Assembly: GCA_964436315.1 (NCBI GenBank)
Contig: CAYTCZ010000094.1
Location: forward strand, 1-15,264
Reading direction: 5' to 3'
DNA from: CAYTCZ01 sp964436315
GTDB lineage: Bacteria > Actinomycetota > Thermoleophilia > Gaiellales > Gaiellaceae
DNA length: 15,264 nt
Shown here: in pieces, positions 6,313 to 14,027 of the stretch
Numbering within the stretch: the first letter of the stretch is position 1
Layout: each line of letters starts with the position of its first letter
Program-made: the position numbers and the translations under genes
The notes under the pieces: model-generated
Databases searched by the model: none
What the model saw: only the letters and a program-made list of their open reading frames with translations
Told to the model about the DNA's origin: nothing

Positions 6313-7437
6313 GTGCCTGAGGCCGTACGCGAGGATGAGATCGCGGCCATTTTCGAGCGCCTCCGAAAGGAGGTCCGCGAGCCGTCCCGCGAAGAGCCCG
6401 AGAAGCCGACCGGGCCGCTGCCAAAGCGACTTCGGGCGCGATTCGAGGCCGAGCGGCTCTGGGCGGTAACGGTCGATCGGCCTGTCGAAAAACGTCCCGG
6501 CATCAAGGGGCGCGTCGGCTATCCGGTCAAGCTTGCGGTGAGGAAGCTCGTACGTTGGTACATCGAGCCCGTTGTCACGGATCAACGTGCCTTCAACGAC
6601 GTGACCGTGAAGCTGATCGATGAACTCTACGAGCGACTTCAGGAGACGACCGATCCCCGGCTCCTCACGGAGCTCAACGAACGCCTAACCCGGCTCGAGC
6701 GTCGTCCACGGCCGGCTTCCGCGGCGACGCCCGCCGCTGGGCCTCAGCCGGTTACGGCGGTCCCCGATTACTTCGGATTCGAGGCGCGCATGCGCGGTGC
6801 AACGGCGGACGTTCGGGCTCGACAGCGCCCCTATGTCGAGGACTTCGCAGATGCGGCCCCCGTTCTCGACGTCGGCTGCGGCCGGGGTGAGTTCCTTGGG
6901 TTGCTTCGCGATGCCGGGATCGCGGCGCGTGGCGTCGACCAGGACGCCGACATGGTTGCTTACTGCCTGGGCGAGGGACTCGACGTCGAAGAAGCTGACG
7001 CTCTCGAGTACCTTGGAGGCTTGGACGACGACTCCCTGGGCGGAATCTTCGCCGGGCAGGTCGTGGAGCATCTCCAACCCGCAGTGCTGGTCCGCTTCCT
7101 CGGGCTCGGCGCGCAGAAGCTTCGACCCGGCGGCGTGTTGGTGGCGGAGACGATCAATCCGCTCGCTCTTTCGGCTCTGAAGAACTACTTCGCAGACCCC
7201 ACGCACGCTCAGCCGCTCGTCCCGGAGACACTCGCGCTGCTGGCAAGGCAGGCTGGATTCGAGCGGGTTGATGTGCGCTTCGTGAACGAGCTCGACGAGG
7301 AAGAGATCCTTCATCCGGTCGAGTTGCCCGAGGAGCCCGCCTTCGATGCCGCTCGCCATGCGCTGACCGTCAATACGAACCGCCTGAACGAGCTGCTGTT
7401 CGGACCGCAGGACTACGCGCTCGTCGCCCGGACGTGA
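6313..7437 (+). CDS. Class I SAM-dependent methyltransferase, WbdD-like, with membrane-associating N-terminus
   Basis: A 374-residue protein. Residues 1-130 are helical and charged, with an amphipathic Arg/Lys-rich segment (RVGYPVKLAVRKLVRWYIEP, 67-86) that may dock on the membrane, then a likely coiled coil (100-130). A Pro/Ala linker leads to the methyltransferase domain. Motif I is VLDVGCGRGEF (184-194), GVDQD (207-211) holds the SAM ribose acid, and GQVVEHLQP plus ETINPLALSALKNYF (279-293) follow. The last block recalls the methyltransferase half of O-antigen chain terminators such as WbdD, but there is no kinase domain. It may methylate a sugar or cap the chain; target is inferred only. 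First gene of the operon, with a GTG start behind a leaderless-type promoter and a GTGA overlap into the next gene. Confidence 0.85.
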   Translation: MPEAVREDEIAAIFERLRKEVREPSREEPEKPTGPLPKRLRARFEAERLWAVTVDRPVEKRPGIKGRVGYPVKLAVRKLVRWYIEPVVTDQRAFNDVTVKLIDELYERLQETTDPRLLTELNERLTRLERRPRPASAATPAAGPQPVTAVPDYFGFEARMRGATADVRARQRPYVEDFADAAPVLDVGCGRGEFLGLLRDAGIAARGVDQDADMVAYCLGEGLDVEEADALEYLGGLDDDSLGGIFAGQVVEHLQPAVLVRFLGLGAQKLRPGGVLVAETINPLALSALKNYFADPTHAQPLVPETLALLARQAGFERVDVRFVNELDEEEILHPVELPEEPAFDAARHALTVNTNRLNELLFGPQDYALVART

Positions 7438-8462
7438 GAATCGCTGTCTGTCTGCCACAGGTGCCGTTCGCGCGTGGCGGTGCCGAAATCTTCGCGGACA
7501 AACTCGTTCAGGAGCTGTCGCGCCGCGACCACGAGGTGGATCTCGTCACGGTGCCGTACAAGTGGTATCCGGGAGCACGTGTTCTGTCACAGGCGTTCCT
7601 GTGGCGGCTTCTCGATCTCGAGGAGGCGGACGGGAGGGCCATCGACCTCGTGATCGGGACGAAGTTCCCCTCGTACGTCGTCCGCCACCCCAACAAGGTG
7701 GTCTGGCTGATCCACCAGTTTCGCCAGGCCTACGAGCTGGATCGGTCCGAACTCGGTCAGTTTGGCGAGGAGCCCCACGACCGCGCTCTCCGCCGTTCGA
7801 TCCATAGGCTCGACAGGGTCGCGCTCGGTGAGGCGAAACGTATCTTCGCGACCTCGCGGAACGTCGCGGATCGTTTGGAGCATTCGACCGGTGTCCAGGC
7901 GCAGGTCCTTCCTCATCCGCCCCAGGATCTCGATTTTCGATGCGAGACCTACGGCGACTTCTTGCTGTCCGTGGGCCGTCTCGACCGCGCAAAGCGCGTC
8001 GATCTCTTGCTCGAAGCAGCGGCAGCGACCCAGCAGCTAAGGCTGGTTGTGGCGGGGGACGGGCCCGACCGCGCACGGCTCGAAAAGCGCGCCCGCGAGC
8101 TTGGGCTCGACGGGCGTGTCTCGTTTGCCGGTAGGGTGGACGAGGAGGAGCTCGCCTCGCTCTATGCACGGTGCCTTGCGGTCTACTACGCGCCCGTGGA
8201 CGAGGACTTCGGAATGGTTCCCTATGAGGCGTTCCTTGCAGAGAAGCCCGTCGTGACGACAACAGACGCGGGCGGTCCGCTCGAGATCGTGGTCGACCGG
8301 AGCACCGGTCTCGTGTGCCGTCCCGATGCCGCCGCCATCGCGGAGGCGTGCGCATGGCTAACTGAGCACCGGGACCAGGCAATGGAATTCGGCCGATCGG
8401 GACGAGAGCTTGCGGCCCATGTCACGTGGGATTCGGCGATCGACAGGCTGCTCGGCACATGA
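7434..8462 (+). CDS. Family 4 glycosyltransferase
   Basis: GT-B fold enzyme of 342 residues. The N-terminal acceptor domain begins VRIAVCLPQVPFARGGAEIF, with the GGAE loop common in GT4. The donor domain opens with LLSVGRLDRAKRVDLLLEA (177-195; R182, K187 contact donor phosphates), then VVAGDGPDRARLE, and the catalytic E-x7-E pair as EDFGMVPYE (E257, E265). Length and motifs are complete. It probably adds one residue of the repeat unit from a nucleotide-sugar donor in the cytoplasm; specificity cannot be read. Its GTG start overlaps the methyltransferase TGA by four bases and its TGA overlaps the next ATG by four bases, so it is tightly coupled on both sides. Confidence 0.9.
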   Translation: MRIAVCLPQVPFARGGAEIFADKLVQELSRRDHEVDLVTVPYKWYPGARVLSQAFLWRLLDLEEADGRAIDLVIGTKFPSYVVRHPNKVVWLIHQFRQAYELDRSELGQFGEEPHDRALRRSIHRLDRVALGEAKRIFATSRNVADRLEHSTGVQAQVLPHPPQDLDFRCETYGDFLLSVGRLDRAKRVDLLLEAAAATQQLRLVVAGDGPDRARLEKRARELGLDGRVSFAGRVDEEELASLYARCLAVYYAPVDEDFGMVPYEAFLAEKPVVTTTDAGGPLEIVVDRSTGLVCRPDAAAIAEACAWLTEHRDQAMEFGRSGRELAAHVTWDSAIDRLLGT

Positions 8463-9703
8463 GAGTCGCCTATTTCTCACCACTCCCTCCCGAGCGGTCC
8501 GGAATCGCTGATTACAGCGCGCTGCTCCTGCCCGCGCTGCGTCGTCGGGTAGATGTCGCTGTCGCGCGGCGGGGTTCGAAGCGACTTCCCCGGGGAAGCG
8601 ATGTAGCCGTCTTTCACATGGGAAACGATCCAGAGGTCCACGGCTGGATCCTCGAAGCGCTCGAGCGAAACCGCGGAATCGTCGTTCTTCACGACTTCGT
8701 GCTGCACCACTTGGTTGCCGGTCTGACCGTCGGACGCGGCGACGGCCACGCGTATCTTCGTGCGATGGAACGCGAAGCGGGCGTGGTCGGGCGTCTGCTC
8801 GGGCACGGAGTTCTCGACAAGGCCATACCGCCGCTCTGGGAGTCGAAACCCGAGGAGTGGCCGCTCGCGGCCGCTGCGCTCGATTACGCGGACGGGCTCA
8901 TCGTCCACTCCGCTTATGTCGAACGGCGAGCCCGCGAAGCCCGCTTCACGGGTCCGATCTGGAGAGTTCAGCATCCGGCCTGGCCGATACCGTCAGAGCT
9001 TCCGAGCCCGTTTGTCCCGACGAACCGGTCCCCTATGATCGGCTCGTTCGGCAATCTCAACCCGTCCAAGCGGGTGCCACAGCTCTTGGAGGCGTTCGCG
9101 CGACTCAAGGAGAGGGTGCCCGATGCTCTGCTTTTGCTCGTCGGTGACATGGCTCCGCGGCTGGAGCTCGAGTCGCGGATAGAGCGCCTCGGACTGGAAC
9201 GTGAACGAGACCTCGTCCAGCAGCGCTACGTCGACGAAAACTCTCTCTGGTCGCTCATGTCGGCCTGCGACATCTGCGTGAGCCTCCGTTCGCCGACGAT
9301 GGGCGAAACGTCGGGGGTTGCGATTCGCGTTCTGTCACTGGGCCGGCCGCTGATCGTCAGCGACGTCGGCTGGTTCGCAGAACTGCCCGACTACGCCGTC
9401 GCCAAGGTGCCGGTCGATGAGTGGGAGGTGGATACGCTTAGCGCGATGCTCCTGCGACTAGCTGAGGACTCTCAGCTCCGCAGGGACATCGGGGCCGCGG
9501 CGCGCCGATACGCGCAGGCCGAGCACAGTCTCGATCGCGTCGCCGACGACTATGTCGCGGCGCTCGAGGAAGCAGCGGGCGGTGACCTCGTCCGCGCCTC
9601 GGTTCTCCAAGAGCTCGCCTCGGCGGCAGCTGATGTCGGCATGAAGCCGGACGGTCCTGACATCGACGAGCTCGTGAGGAGGCTCCGGGAAGCGCGTGTC
9701 TAG
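8459..9703 (+). CDS. GT4-like glycosyltransferase lacking the second Glu of E-x7-E
   Basis: A 414-residue GT-B protein. MRVAYFSPLPPERSGIADYS is the typical N-terminus of a GT4-related group; VLHDFVLHHL (76-85) follows. The donor domain begins IGSFGNLNPSKRVPQLLEAF (194-213, K204), with LLLVGD and then PTMGETSGVAIRVLSLGRPLIVSD. E283 aligns with the first Glu of the GT4 pair, but position 291 is Val, so the second Glu is missing; the GExSG form seems to mark this subgroup. About 60 C-terminal residues beyond the fold are helical and acidic/Arg-rich. ATG 8459 forms an ATGA junction with the upstream gene; an in-frame ATG at 8426 lies inside that gene and is less likely. Cytoplasmic sugar transfer is expected; donor unknown. 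Confidence 0.83.
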   Translation: MRVAYFSPLPPERSGIADYSALLLPALRRRVDVAVARRGSKRLPRGSDVAVFHMGNDPEVHGWILEALERNRGIVVLHDFVLHHLVAGLTVGRGDGHAYLRAMEREAGVVGRLLGHGVLDKAIPPLWESKPEEWPLAAAALDYADGLIVHSAYVERRAREARFTGPIWRVQHPAWPIPSELPSPFVPTNRSPMIGSFGNLNPSKRVPQLLEAFARLKERVPDALLLLVGDMAPRLELESRIERLGLERERDLVQQRYVDENSLWSLMSACDICVSLRSPTMGETSGVAIRVLSLGRPLIVSDVGWFAELPDYAVAKVPVDEWEVDTLSAMLLRLAEDSQLRRDIGAAARRYAQAEHSLDRVADDYVAALEEAAGGDLVRASVLQELASAAADVGMKPDGPDIDELVRRLREARV

Positions 9704-11411
9704 AGCGGCACAAGCGAGCGGCGCTGCACTGTCGGTGCGCGAACGTACGCGGGCGCTCGTCGAGTCTGTACCCATCTGGGCATGGCTAGCGGGACTGGTT
9801 CTCGTCTCCGCCGTCGTGCGCTTCGTACTCTCACGCCGGTCGCCGGCCCCATGGATTTTCGTTGACGAAATCATCTACTCGGAACTGGCCAAGAGCTTTG
9901 CCGAGACGGGTCGGCTGTCGATTCGCGACCAGGCGACGACAGCCTACGGCTTCGTCTATCCGGTGCTCATTTCCCCGGCGTACGCGATCTTCGACAACCT
10001 TCCTCACGCCTACGCCGCTGCGAAGGCGATCAACTCGGTGGTGATGTCGCTCGCCGCGATTCCCGCATACCTCTTGGCTCGGCGTCTGCTGAACCCCTTG
10101 TTGGCCTTCGTCGTTGCCGTCCTTGCGGTGGCCGTTCCATCGATGGTCTACACGGGCACGCTGATGACGGAGAACGCGTTCTATCCGGCCTTTCTCTTCA
10201 CGGTTCTTGCGATCGTGCTGATGCTCGAGCGGCCCACGACCTTCCGCCAACTTGCCGCGCTCCTCGCGATCGCGGTCGCCTTCTTTGTCAGGGTTCAGGC
10301 AGTTGCCCTCATCGCAGTCTTGATTACCGCGATCCTCCTCTACGTCCTGCTTGAGACACGCGCCGATCGCGAGAAGCTCGACGTGCGGCGTCTGATGCGG
10401 CGCCTCGACGCGTACCGAGCTACGTGGGTCGTACTCGGGGTTGGGCTTCTGCTCCTCGTCGGTGTCCAGGCGGTCCGGGGCCGCGAGACGAGCGAGATCA
10501 TCGGCGCGTACCGGGCTGCGGGGAACGTCGACTACTCGGTCGGCGAAGTGGCTCGCTGGTTCCTCTATCACATCGCCGGCCTCGATCTTTATCTCGGCGT
10601 CCTCCCCTTCGCTGCCTTCCTGCTCGTGGTCGGCGCGGCTCTGTGGCGTAGCGAGACGTCAGAGCGCGCCAGGATCTTTGCCGCGGTCGCCCTTCCGACG
10701 GTCTTCTGGGTGACGCTGCTGGTTGCCACCTTTGCCTCTCAACCGTCGATCGGGCGGATCCAGGAGCGGAATCTCTTCTATCTTGCGCCACTCTTTTTCA
10801 TCGCTCTCTTGCTCTGGGTCAGCAGAGGTTTGCCGCGGCCCTGGCCCCTGGCTGCCGTCGCCGCCGCCGCAGCCGCCGCTCTGCCCGGGGTGATCCCCTA
10901 CACCGAGCTGATCGGCCCACCGGCCGTCTCGGACACGCTTGCTCTTCTGCCGCTGTGGGATCTCCAGGACAGCGTGATCACGATTGGGCAAGTCGCNNNN
11001 NNNNNNNNNNNNNNNNNNNNNNNNNNNNNNNNNNNNNNNNNNNNNNNNNNNNNNNNNNNNNNNNNNNNNNNNNNNNNNNNNNNNNNNNNNNNNNNNTGGT
11101 CGGGGCCAGAACTCACATACACAAGGCTCGGTTGCGACGGCGGAGCTCTGACGGTATCGCTCACGAGCGATCCCGTGCTGTTCACCCAACCGCAGACAGT
11201 CACGGCCGCCGTCGGCGGAACAGTCGTTGCTGAGACGCGCGTGGCGCCCGGAGCCGTGGATCAGCCGCTCGTCGTGCCGCTCCGGTCAGCGAACGGTCGC
11301 TGTGAGGTCACCTTTGCAATAACGCCGACCGCGGTCCCGGCCGAGGTGGTGGGCGGCGCAGATACCCGCGAGCTCGGCATCCACTTCGCAGCCTTCCAGT
11401 ACACGCGCTAG
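9696..11411 (+). CDS. GT-C membrane glycosyltransferase (ArnT/PMT-like), interrupted by an assembly gap
   Basis: Large integral membrane protein. After a short basic N-terminus, TM1 spans about residues 27-46 and the first extracytoplasmic loop has WIFVDEIIYSELAKSF, with the acidic pair D57/E58 expected to be catalytic in GT-C enzymes using polyprenyl-phosphate sugars. YGFVYPVLISP and TGTLMTENAFYP are further loop motifs; many helices follow, and RIQERNLFYLAPLFF lies in the second half. Residues 434-467 are unknown (N gap). The roughly 104 residues after it are beta-rich and soluble, ending ELGIHFAAFQYTR. GTG 9696 overlaps the previous stop by eight bases. Role inferred: adding a sugar on the outer face of the membrane. 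True length is uncertain because the gap size is probably nominal. Confidence 0.8.
   Translation: MSRAAQASGAALSVRERTRALVESVPIWAWLAGLVLVSAVVRFVLSRRSPAPWIFVDEIIYSELAKSFAETGRLSIRDQATTAYGFVYPVLISPAYAIFDNLPHAYAAAKAINSVVMSLAAIPAYLLARRLLNPLLAFVVAVLAVAVPSMVYTGTLMTENAFYPAFLFTVLAIVLMLERPTTFRQLAALLAIAVAFFVRVQAVALIAVLITAILLYVLLETRADREKLDVRRLMRRLDAYRATWVVLGVGLLLLVGVQAVRGRETSEIIGAYRAAGNVDYSVGEVARWFLYHIAGLDLYLGVLPFAAFLLVVGAALWRSETSERARIFAAVALPTVFWVTLLVATFASQPSIGRIQERNLFYLAPLFFIALLLWVSRGLPRPWPLAAVAAAAAAALPGVIPYTELIGPPAVSDTLALLPLWDLQDSVITIGQVXXXXXXXXXXXXXXXXXXXXXXXXXXXXXXXXXXWSGPELTYTRLGCDGGALTVSLTSDPVLFTQPQTVTAAVGGTVVAETRVAPGAVDQPLVVPLRSANGRCEVTFAITPTAVPAEVVGGADTRELGIHFAAFQYTR
10997..11096. other. Scaffold gap of 100 N inside the GT-C gene
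   Basis: Exactly 100 undetermined bases, the usual placeholder for a join of unknown size. Coding sequence on both sides reads in one frame across it, and both halves fit one protein, so the join is plausible; the missing length is not known. Confidence 0.97.
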
Positions 11412-12499
11412 TGCGCATCGTCGTCGACGTTAGTCCGCTTTCGCATCCACGGACGGGCATCGGCAACTACCTCCTCGGGATGGTGACGGCGCTCGCCAGA
11501 CTCGCCCGCAACGAGCACGAGCTCGTCTGCTTCGCGCCGACCAGTGTTCCTGGAAAGCGCCGGATCGAGTCCGCCCTGTCGGGGGTCCGCGTCGATCTCA
11601 GCGTGCGATTCTTGCCGTTCGCGCACGGGTGGAGGATGGGATGGAGCCATCTCGGTCGGCCGGCGCTCGAGCGTTTCCTCGGGCCGTTCGACGTTTTCCA
11701 CTTCTCGGACTGGATGTTTCCCCCCCAACGTGAGGGCCTGAGAGCGACGACGATTCACGATCTCGTCCCGCTTCGATTCCCAGAGTGGGTGACACCGCGC
11801 ACGCGACGGATGCACACGGCCAAGTACCGGGCTTCGGCTCGCACGTGTGACGTCATCTTTGCCAACTCGCGTTTCACAGCCGACGACGTCGTTGAGACAC
11901 TCGGGCTTCCCAGCGAGAAGGTCGAGGTTGCGTATCCGGGCGTCGACGGACGGTTTCATCCCGACGGCGCAAGCGCAGCTCGCGACCGCCCGTACGTTCT
12001 GACGGTCTCGACGCTCGAGCCGAGAAAGAACCTCAAGGTAGTTCTCGAGGCCCACCGGATTTTGCGCCGAAAGCGCGCTGACGTTGAACTCGTCGTCACC
12101 GGCGCGGAAGGCTGGGGCGACCAGCCGGAACTCGCTGCTCCCGGTGTCGTTCGGGCAGGCTTCGTGAGCAACGACAAGCTCGCGGCTCTCTACCGCTCAG
12201 CCGCCGCCTTCGCCTATCCCTCCCGGTTCGAGGGATTCGGCATGCCTATCCTCGAGGCACTTGCGAGCGGGACGCCAACGGTTGCGTCGTCACACCCGTC
12301 TTTGGACGAAGCATGTGGCGATGTCGCGCTTCGCGCAGATCCGGACAGCGCAGAGGAGTTTGCCGCGTCGCTTGGCGAAGCGATCGATTCGGGGGGAGCC
12401 CTGGAGGCGAGGGGAATCACCCATGCCCGCCGTTTCACCTGGGAGTCGTGTGGCCGCGCCGTTTTGGCGGGATACGAGCTGGCTCTCGACCGGCAATAG
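11411..12499 (+). CDS. Family 4 glycosyltransferase (mannosyltransferase-like)
   Basis: GT-B enzyme of 362 residues with all family landmarks. The N-terminus VRIVVDVSPLSHPRTGIGNY has the R-x-GIGNY loop of WbaZ/MtfB-type mannosyltransferases; TIHDLVPLRFPEW (114-126) is equally typical. The donor domain has LTVSTLEPRKNLKVVLEA (197-214; R205, K206), VVTGAEGWGD, and FEGFGMPILEALASGTP with the E-x7-E pair E274/E282. The same STLEPRKNL and G-x-GWGD blocks occur in the GT4 at 14020-15048, so the two are probably paralogues. GTG 11411 shares its first base with the TAG stop of the GT-C gene, a one-base overlap. It should add a hexose to the lipid-linked unit; mannose is only the family's commonest donor. 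Confidence 0.9.
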   Translation: MRIVVDVSPLSHPRTGIGNYLLGMVTALARLARNEHELVCFAPTSVPGKRRIESALSGVRVDLSVRFLPFAHGWRMGWSHLGRPALERFLGPFDVFHFSDWMFPPQREGLRATTIHDLVPLRFPEWVTPRTRRMHTAKYRASARTCDVIFANSRFTADDVVETLGLPSEKVEVAYPGVDGRFHPDGASAARDRPYVLTVSTLEPRKNLKVVLEAHRILRRKRADVELVVTGAEGWGDQPELAAPGVVRAGFVSNDKLAALYRSAAAFAYPSRFEGFGMPILEALASGTPTVASSHPSLDEACGDVALRADPDSAEEFAASLGEAIDSGGALEARGITHARRFTWESCGRAVLAGYELALDRQ

Positions 12500-12530
12500 C
12501 GAGAAGGGCGTCTGACAGACTTTCTCGGTT

Positions 12531-14027
12531 GTGGACTGGGTTGTCCTCCTCCTCGCGGTCGCCGTCTTGGTGCCGGCCTCCATCGCGGTTTGGAAGCGCC
12601 CGATTCTGGCGCTGTACGCGTTCATCGTCGGCCTCGCTCTTCACAACGCAGTCTTCATGCTCTTGTTCACGGCGGGCGCCGAAGGGTGGCAGCTGACTGT
12701 GGCCCAAGCTTGGAAAGAAGTTCTTCTGGCAGTCGCGGTCGTCCGCGTCGCCTACGAGGCCGTCTCGGCTCGACAACTCCCGTTTCGGCCTGGTCTGATC
12801 GACGCGTTTGCTCTTGCGTTCGGAGCAACATTAATCGTGTACGGGCTCGTTCCGCAGAGCATCCTCGGCGGCGAGGCCGGCTCGAAGGCCGAGCTCTTCG
12901 CCTTCCGGCACCACCTGCTGCCTGTCGCGGCGTTCCTTGTTGGTAGAGCCGTCGTCCCCGGCCGGAGAGAACTCGAGCGGATTGCGGCGGTGGTGGTGGG
13001 AGTCGCGGCTTTGGTCGCCGCAGTCGGGCTGATTGAAGAATATGCCGTGAAGCTCGAAGCGTGGCGGACCCTCGGTGCGGCTGCCTACTTCAGTGACCAA
13101 CTCGATTTCGGCACGTACACCGGGCCAGCAGGGCTCCCGGAGAACTTCGTTCTCAACAGCTCTGAAGGGGTGTTCCGACGGCTCGTCTCGAGCCTCCTGA
13201 GTCCGCTTGGGGCTGCCTACCTGTTCGTCGTTGCACTGCTGCTGCTGGCGTCTGGTTTCGTGCCTCGACGGCGTCCGGTTCTCGTCGGAGCCGCCGGATT
13301 GATCATCTTTGTCGGCCTTCTCTTCACATTCACGAGGTCGGCAATTCTCGCGCTCGCCGGGGGCCTCGTCATTCTGGCTCTGACGCAGCGCCGACCTGTC
13401 CAGTTGGCGGGCGCAGCGATTGTCGTCGCCGTCGGCGTCGGTTTTGCCGCCGCCTTTCCCGGCTTCGCGCCCGAGACCAAGTTCTTTCCCGAAGACCTTC
13501 CGATCCAGGCGCAAATCGCGGAGGAGCGCGGCGATCTGCCTGAAGGAAATCCCGTCGAGGTCGGGTTCTCGGATCCGTCGTCGATCTCTCATCTCGATGA
13601 GCTCGAACGAGGGGCCGAGAGCCTCGCGGAGCACCTCCAGGGCTACGGTCTCGGGAACTCGGGACAAACAGCTCTCCGATTCGAGGTCGAGAGTCGGGCC
13701 GGCGAGAGCGTCTACCTCGAGTACGGGGCCGACCTCGGCATCGCGGGCCTGTTCCTCTGGGTCGCGTTCTCCGCCGCTCTCCTCATCACGTTAGGTCATC
13801 GGACGTGGAGGTCGCAAGAGGCCTTCAGCCGCGCGTTTTCGGCCGCGCTGTGCTCCACTGGCGCGGCGCTCTTTGCGATCGCAGTGATCTCGGATGTGTG
13901 GGGCAACCCGTGGAACGCATACGTGTTCTGGTGGCTGGCCGGAAGTGCCCTAACGGCCGTGCCGGCCGTTCAGGAGGCTTCTGAGCCCCGGCACGCTGAG
14001 CAACCCGCGGTAGCTGTTCATGCCTGA
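12531..14027 (+). CDS. O-antigen polymerase/ligase-like membrane protein (Wzy/WaaL family)
   Basis: A 498-residue membrane protein with about ten to twelve hydrophobic helices. FTFTRSAILALAGGLVILAL (265-284) is the typical Wzy_C/WaaL helix with its Arg at the outer edge. The long outer loop (about 305-400) carries SHLDELERGAESLAEHLQGYGLGNSG (353-378), and VESRAGESVYLEYGADLGIAGLFLW leads into the last helices, matching the classic loop-to-helix pattern. It should join lipid-linked repeat units, or transfer the finished chain, on the outer face of the membrane; polymerase and ligase cannot be told apart by eye. It is the only operon gene with an upstream gap (31 bases). GTG 12531 is the first possible start after an in-frame TGA at 12513, with no good ribosome site. 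It overlaps the next gene by eight bases. Confidence 0.85.
   Translation: MDWVVLLLAVAVLVPASIAVWKRPILALYAFIVGLALHNAVFMLLFTAGAEGWQLTVAQAWKEVLLAVAVVRVAYEAVSARQLPFRPGLIDAFALAFGATLIVYGLVPQSILGGEAGSKAELFAFRHHLLPVAAFLVGRAVVPGRRELERIAAVVVGVAALVAAVGLIEEYAVKLEAWRTLGAAAYFSDQLDFGTYTGPAGLPENFVLNSSEGVFRRLVSSLLSPLGAAYLFVVALLLLASGFVPRRRPVLVGAAGLIIFVGLLFTFTRSAILALAGGLVILALTQRRPVQLAGAAIVVAVGVGFAAAFPGFAPETKFFPEDLPIQAQIAEERGDLPEGNPVEVGFSDPSSISHLDELERGAESLAEHLQGYGLGNSGQTALRFEVESRAGESVYLEYGADLGIAGLFLWVAFSAALLITLGHRTWRSQEAFSRAFSAALCSTGAALFAIAVISDVWGNPWNAYVFWWLAGSALTAVPAVQEASEPRHAEQPAVAVHA

Noticed and set aside
7546..8382. Minus-strand open frame of 278 codons opposite the GT4 at 7434-8462
   Set aside because: The translation is dominated by Arg, Pro and Ala with no fold-like pattern; the plus strand has a full GT4.
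12831..13667. Minus-strand open frame of 278 codons opposite the polymerase gene
   Set aside because: Charged, low-complexity translation; the sense strand encodes clear membrane helices and the Wzy/WaaL loop.
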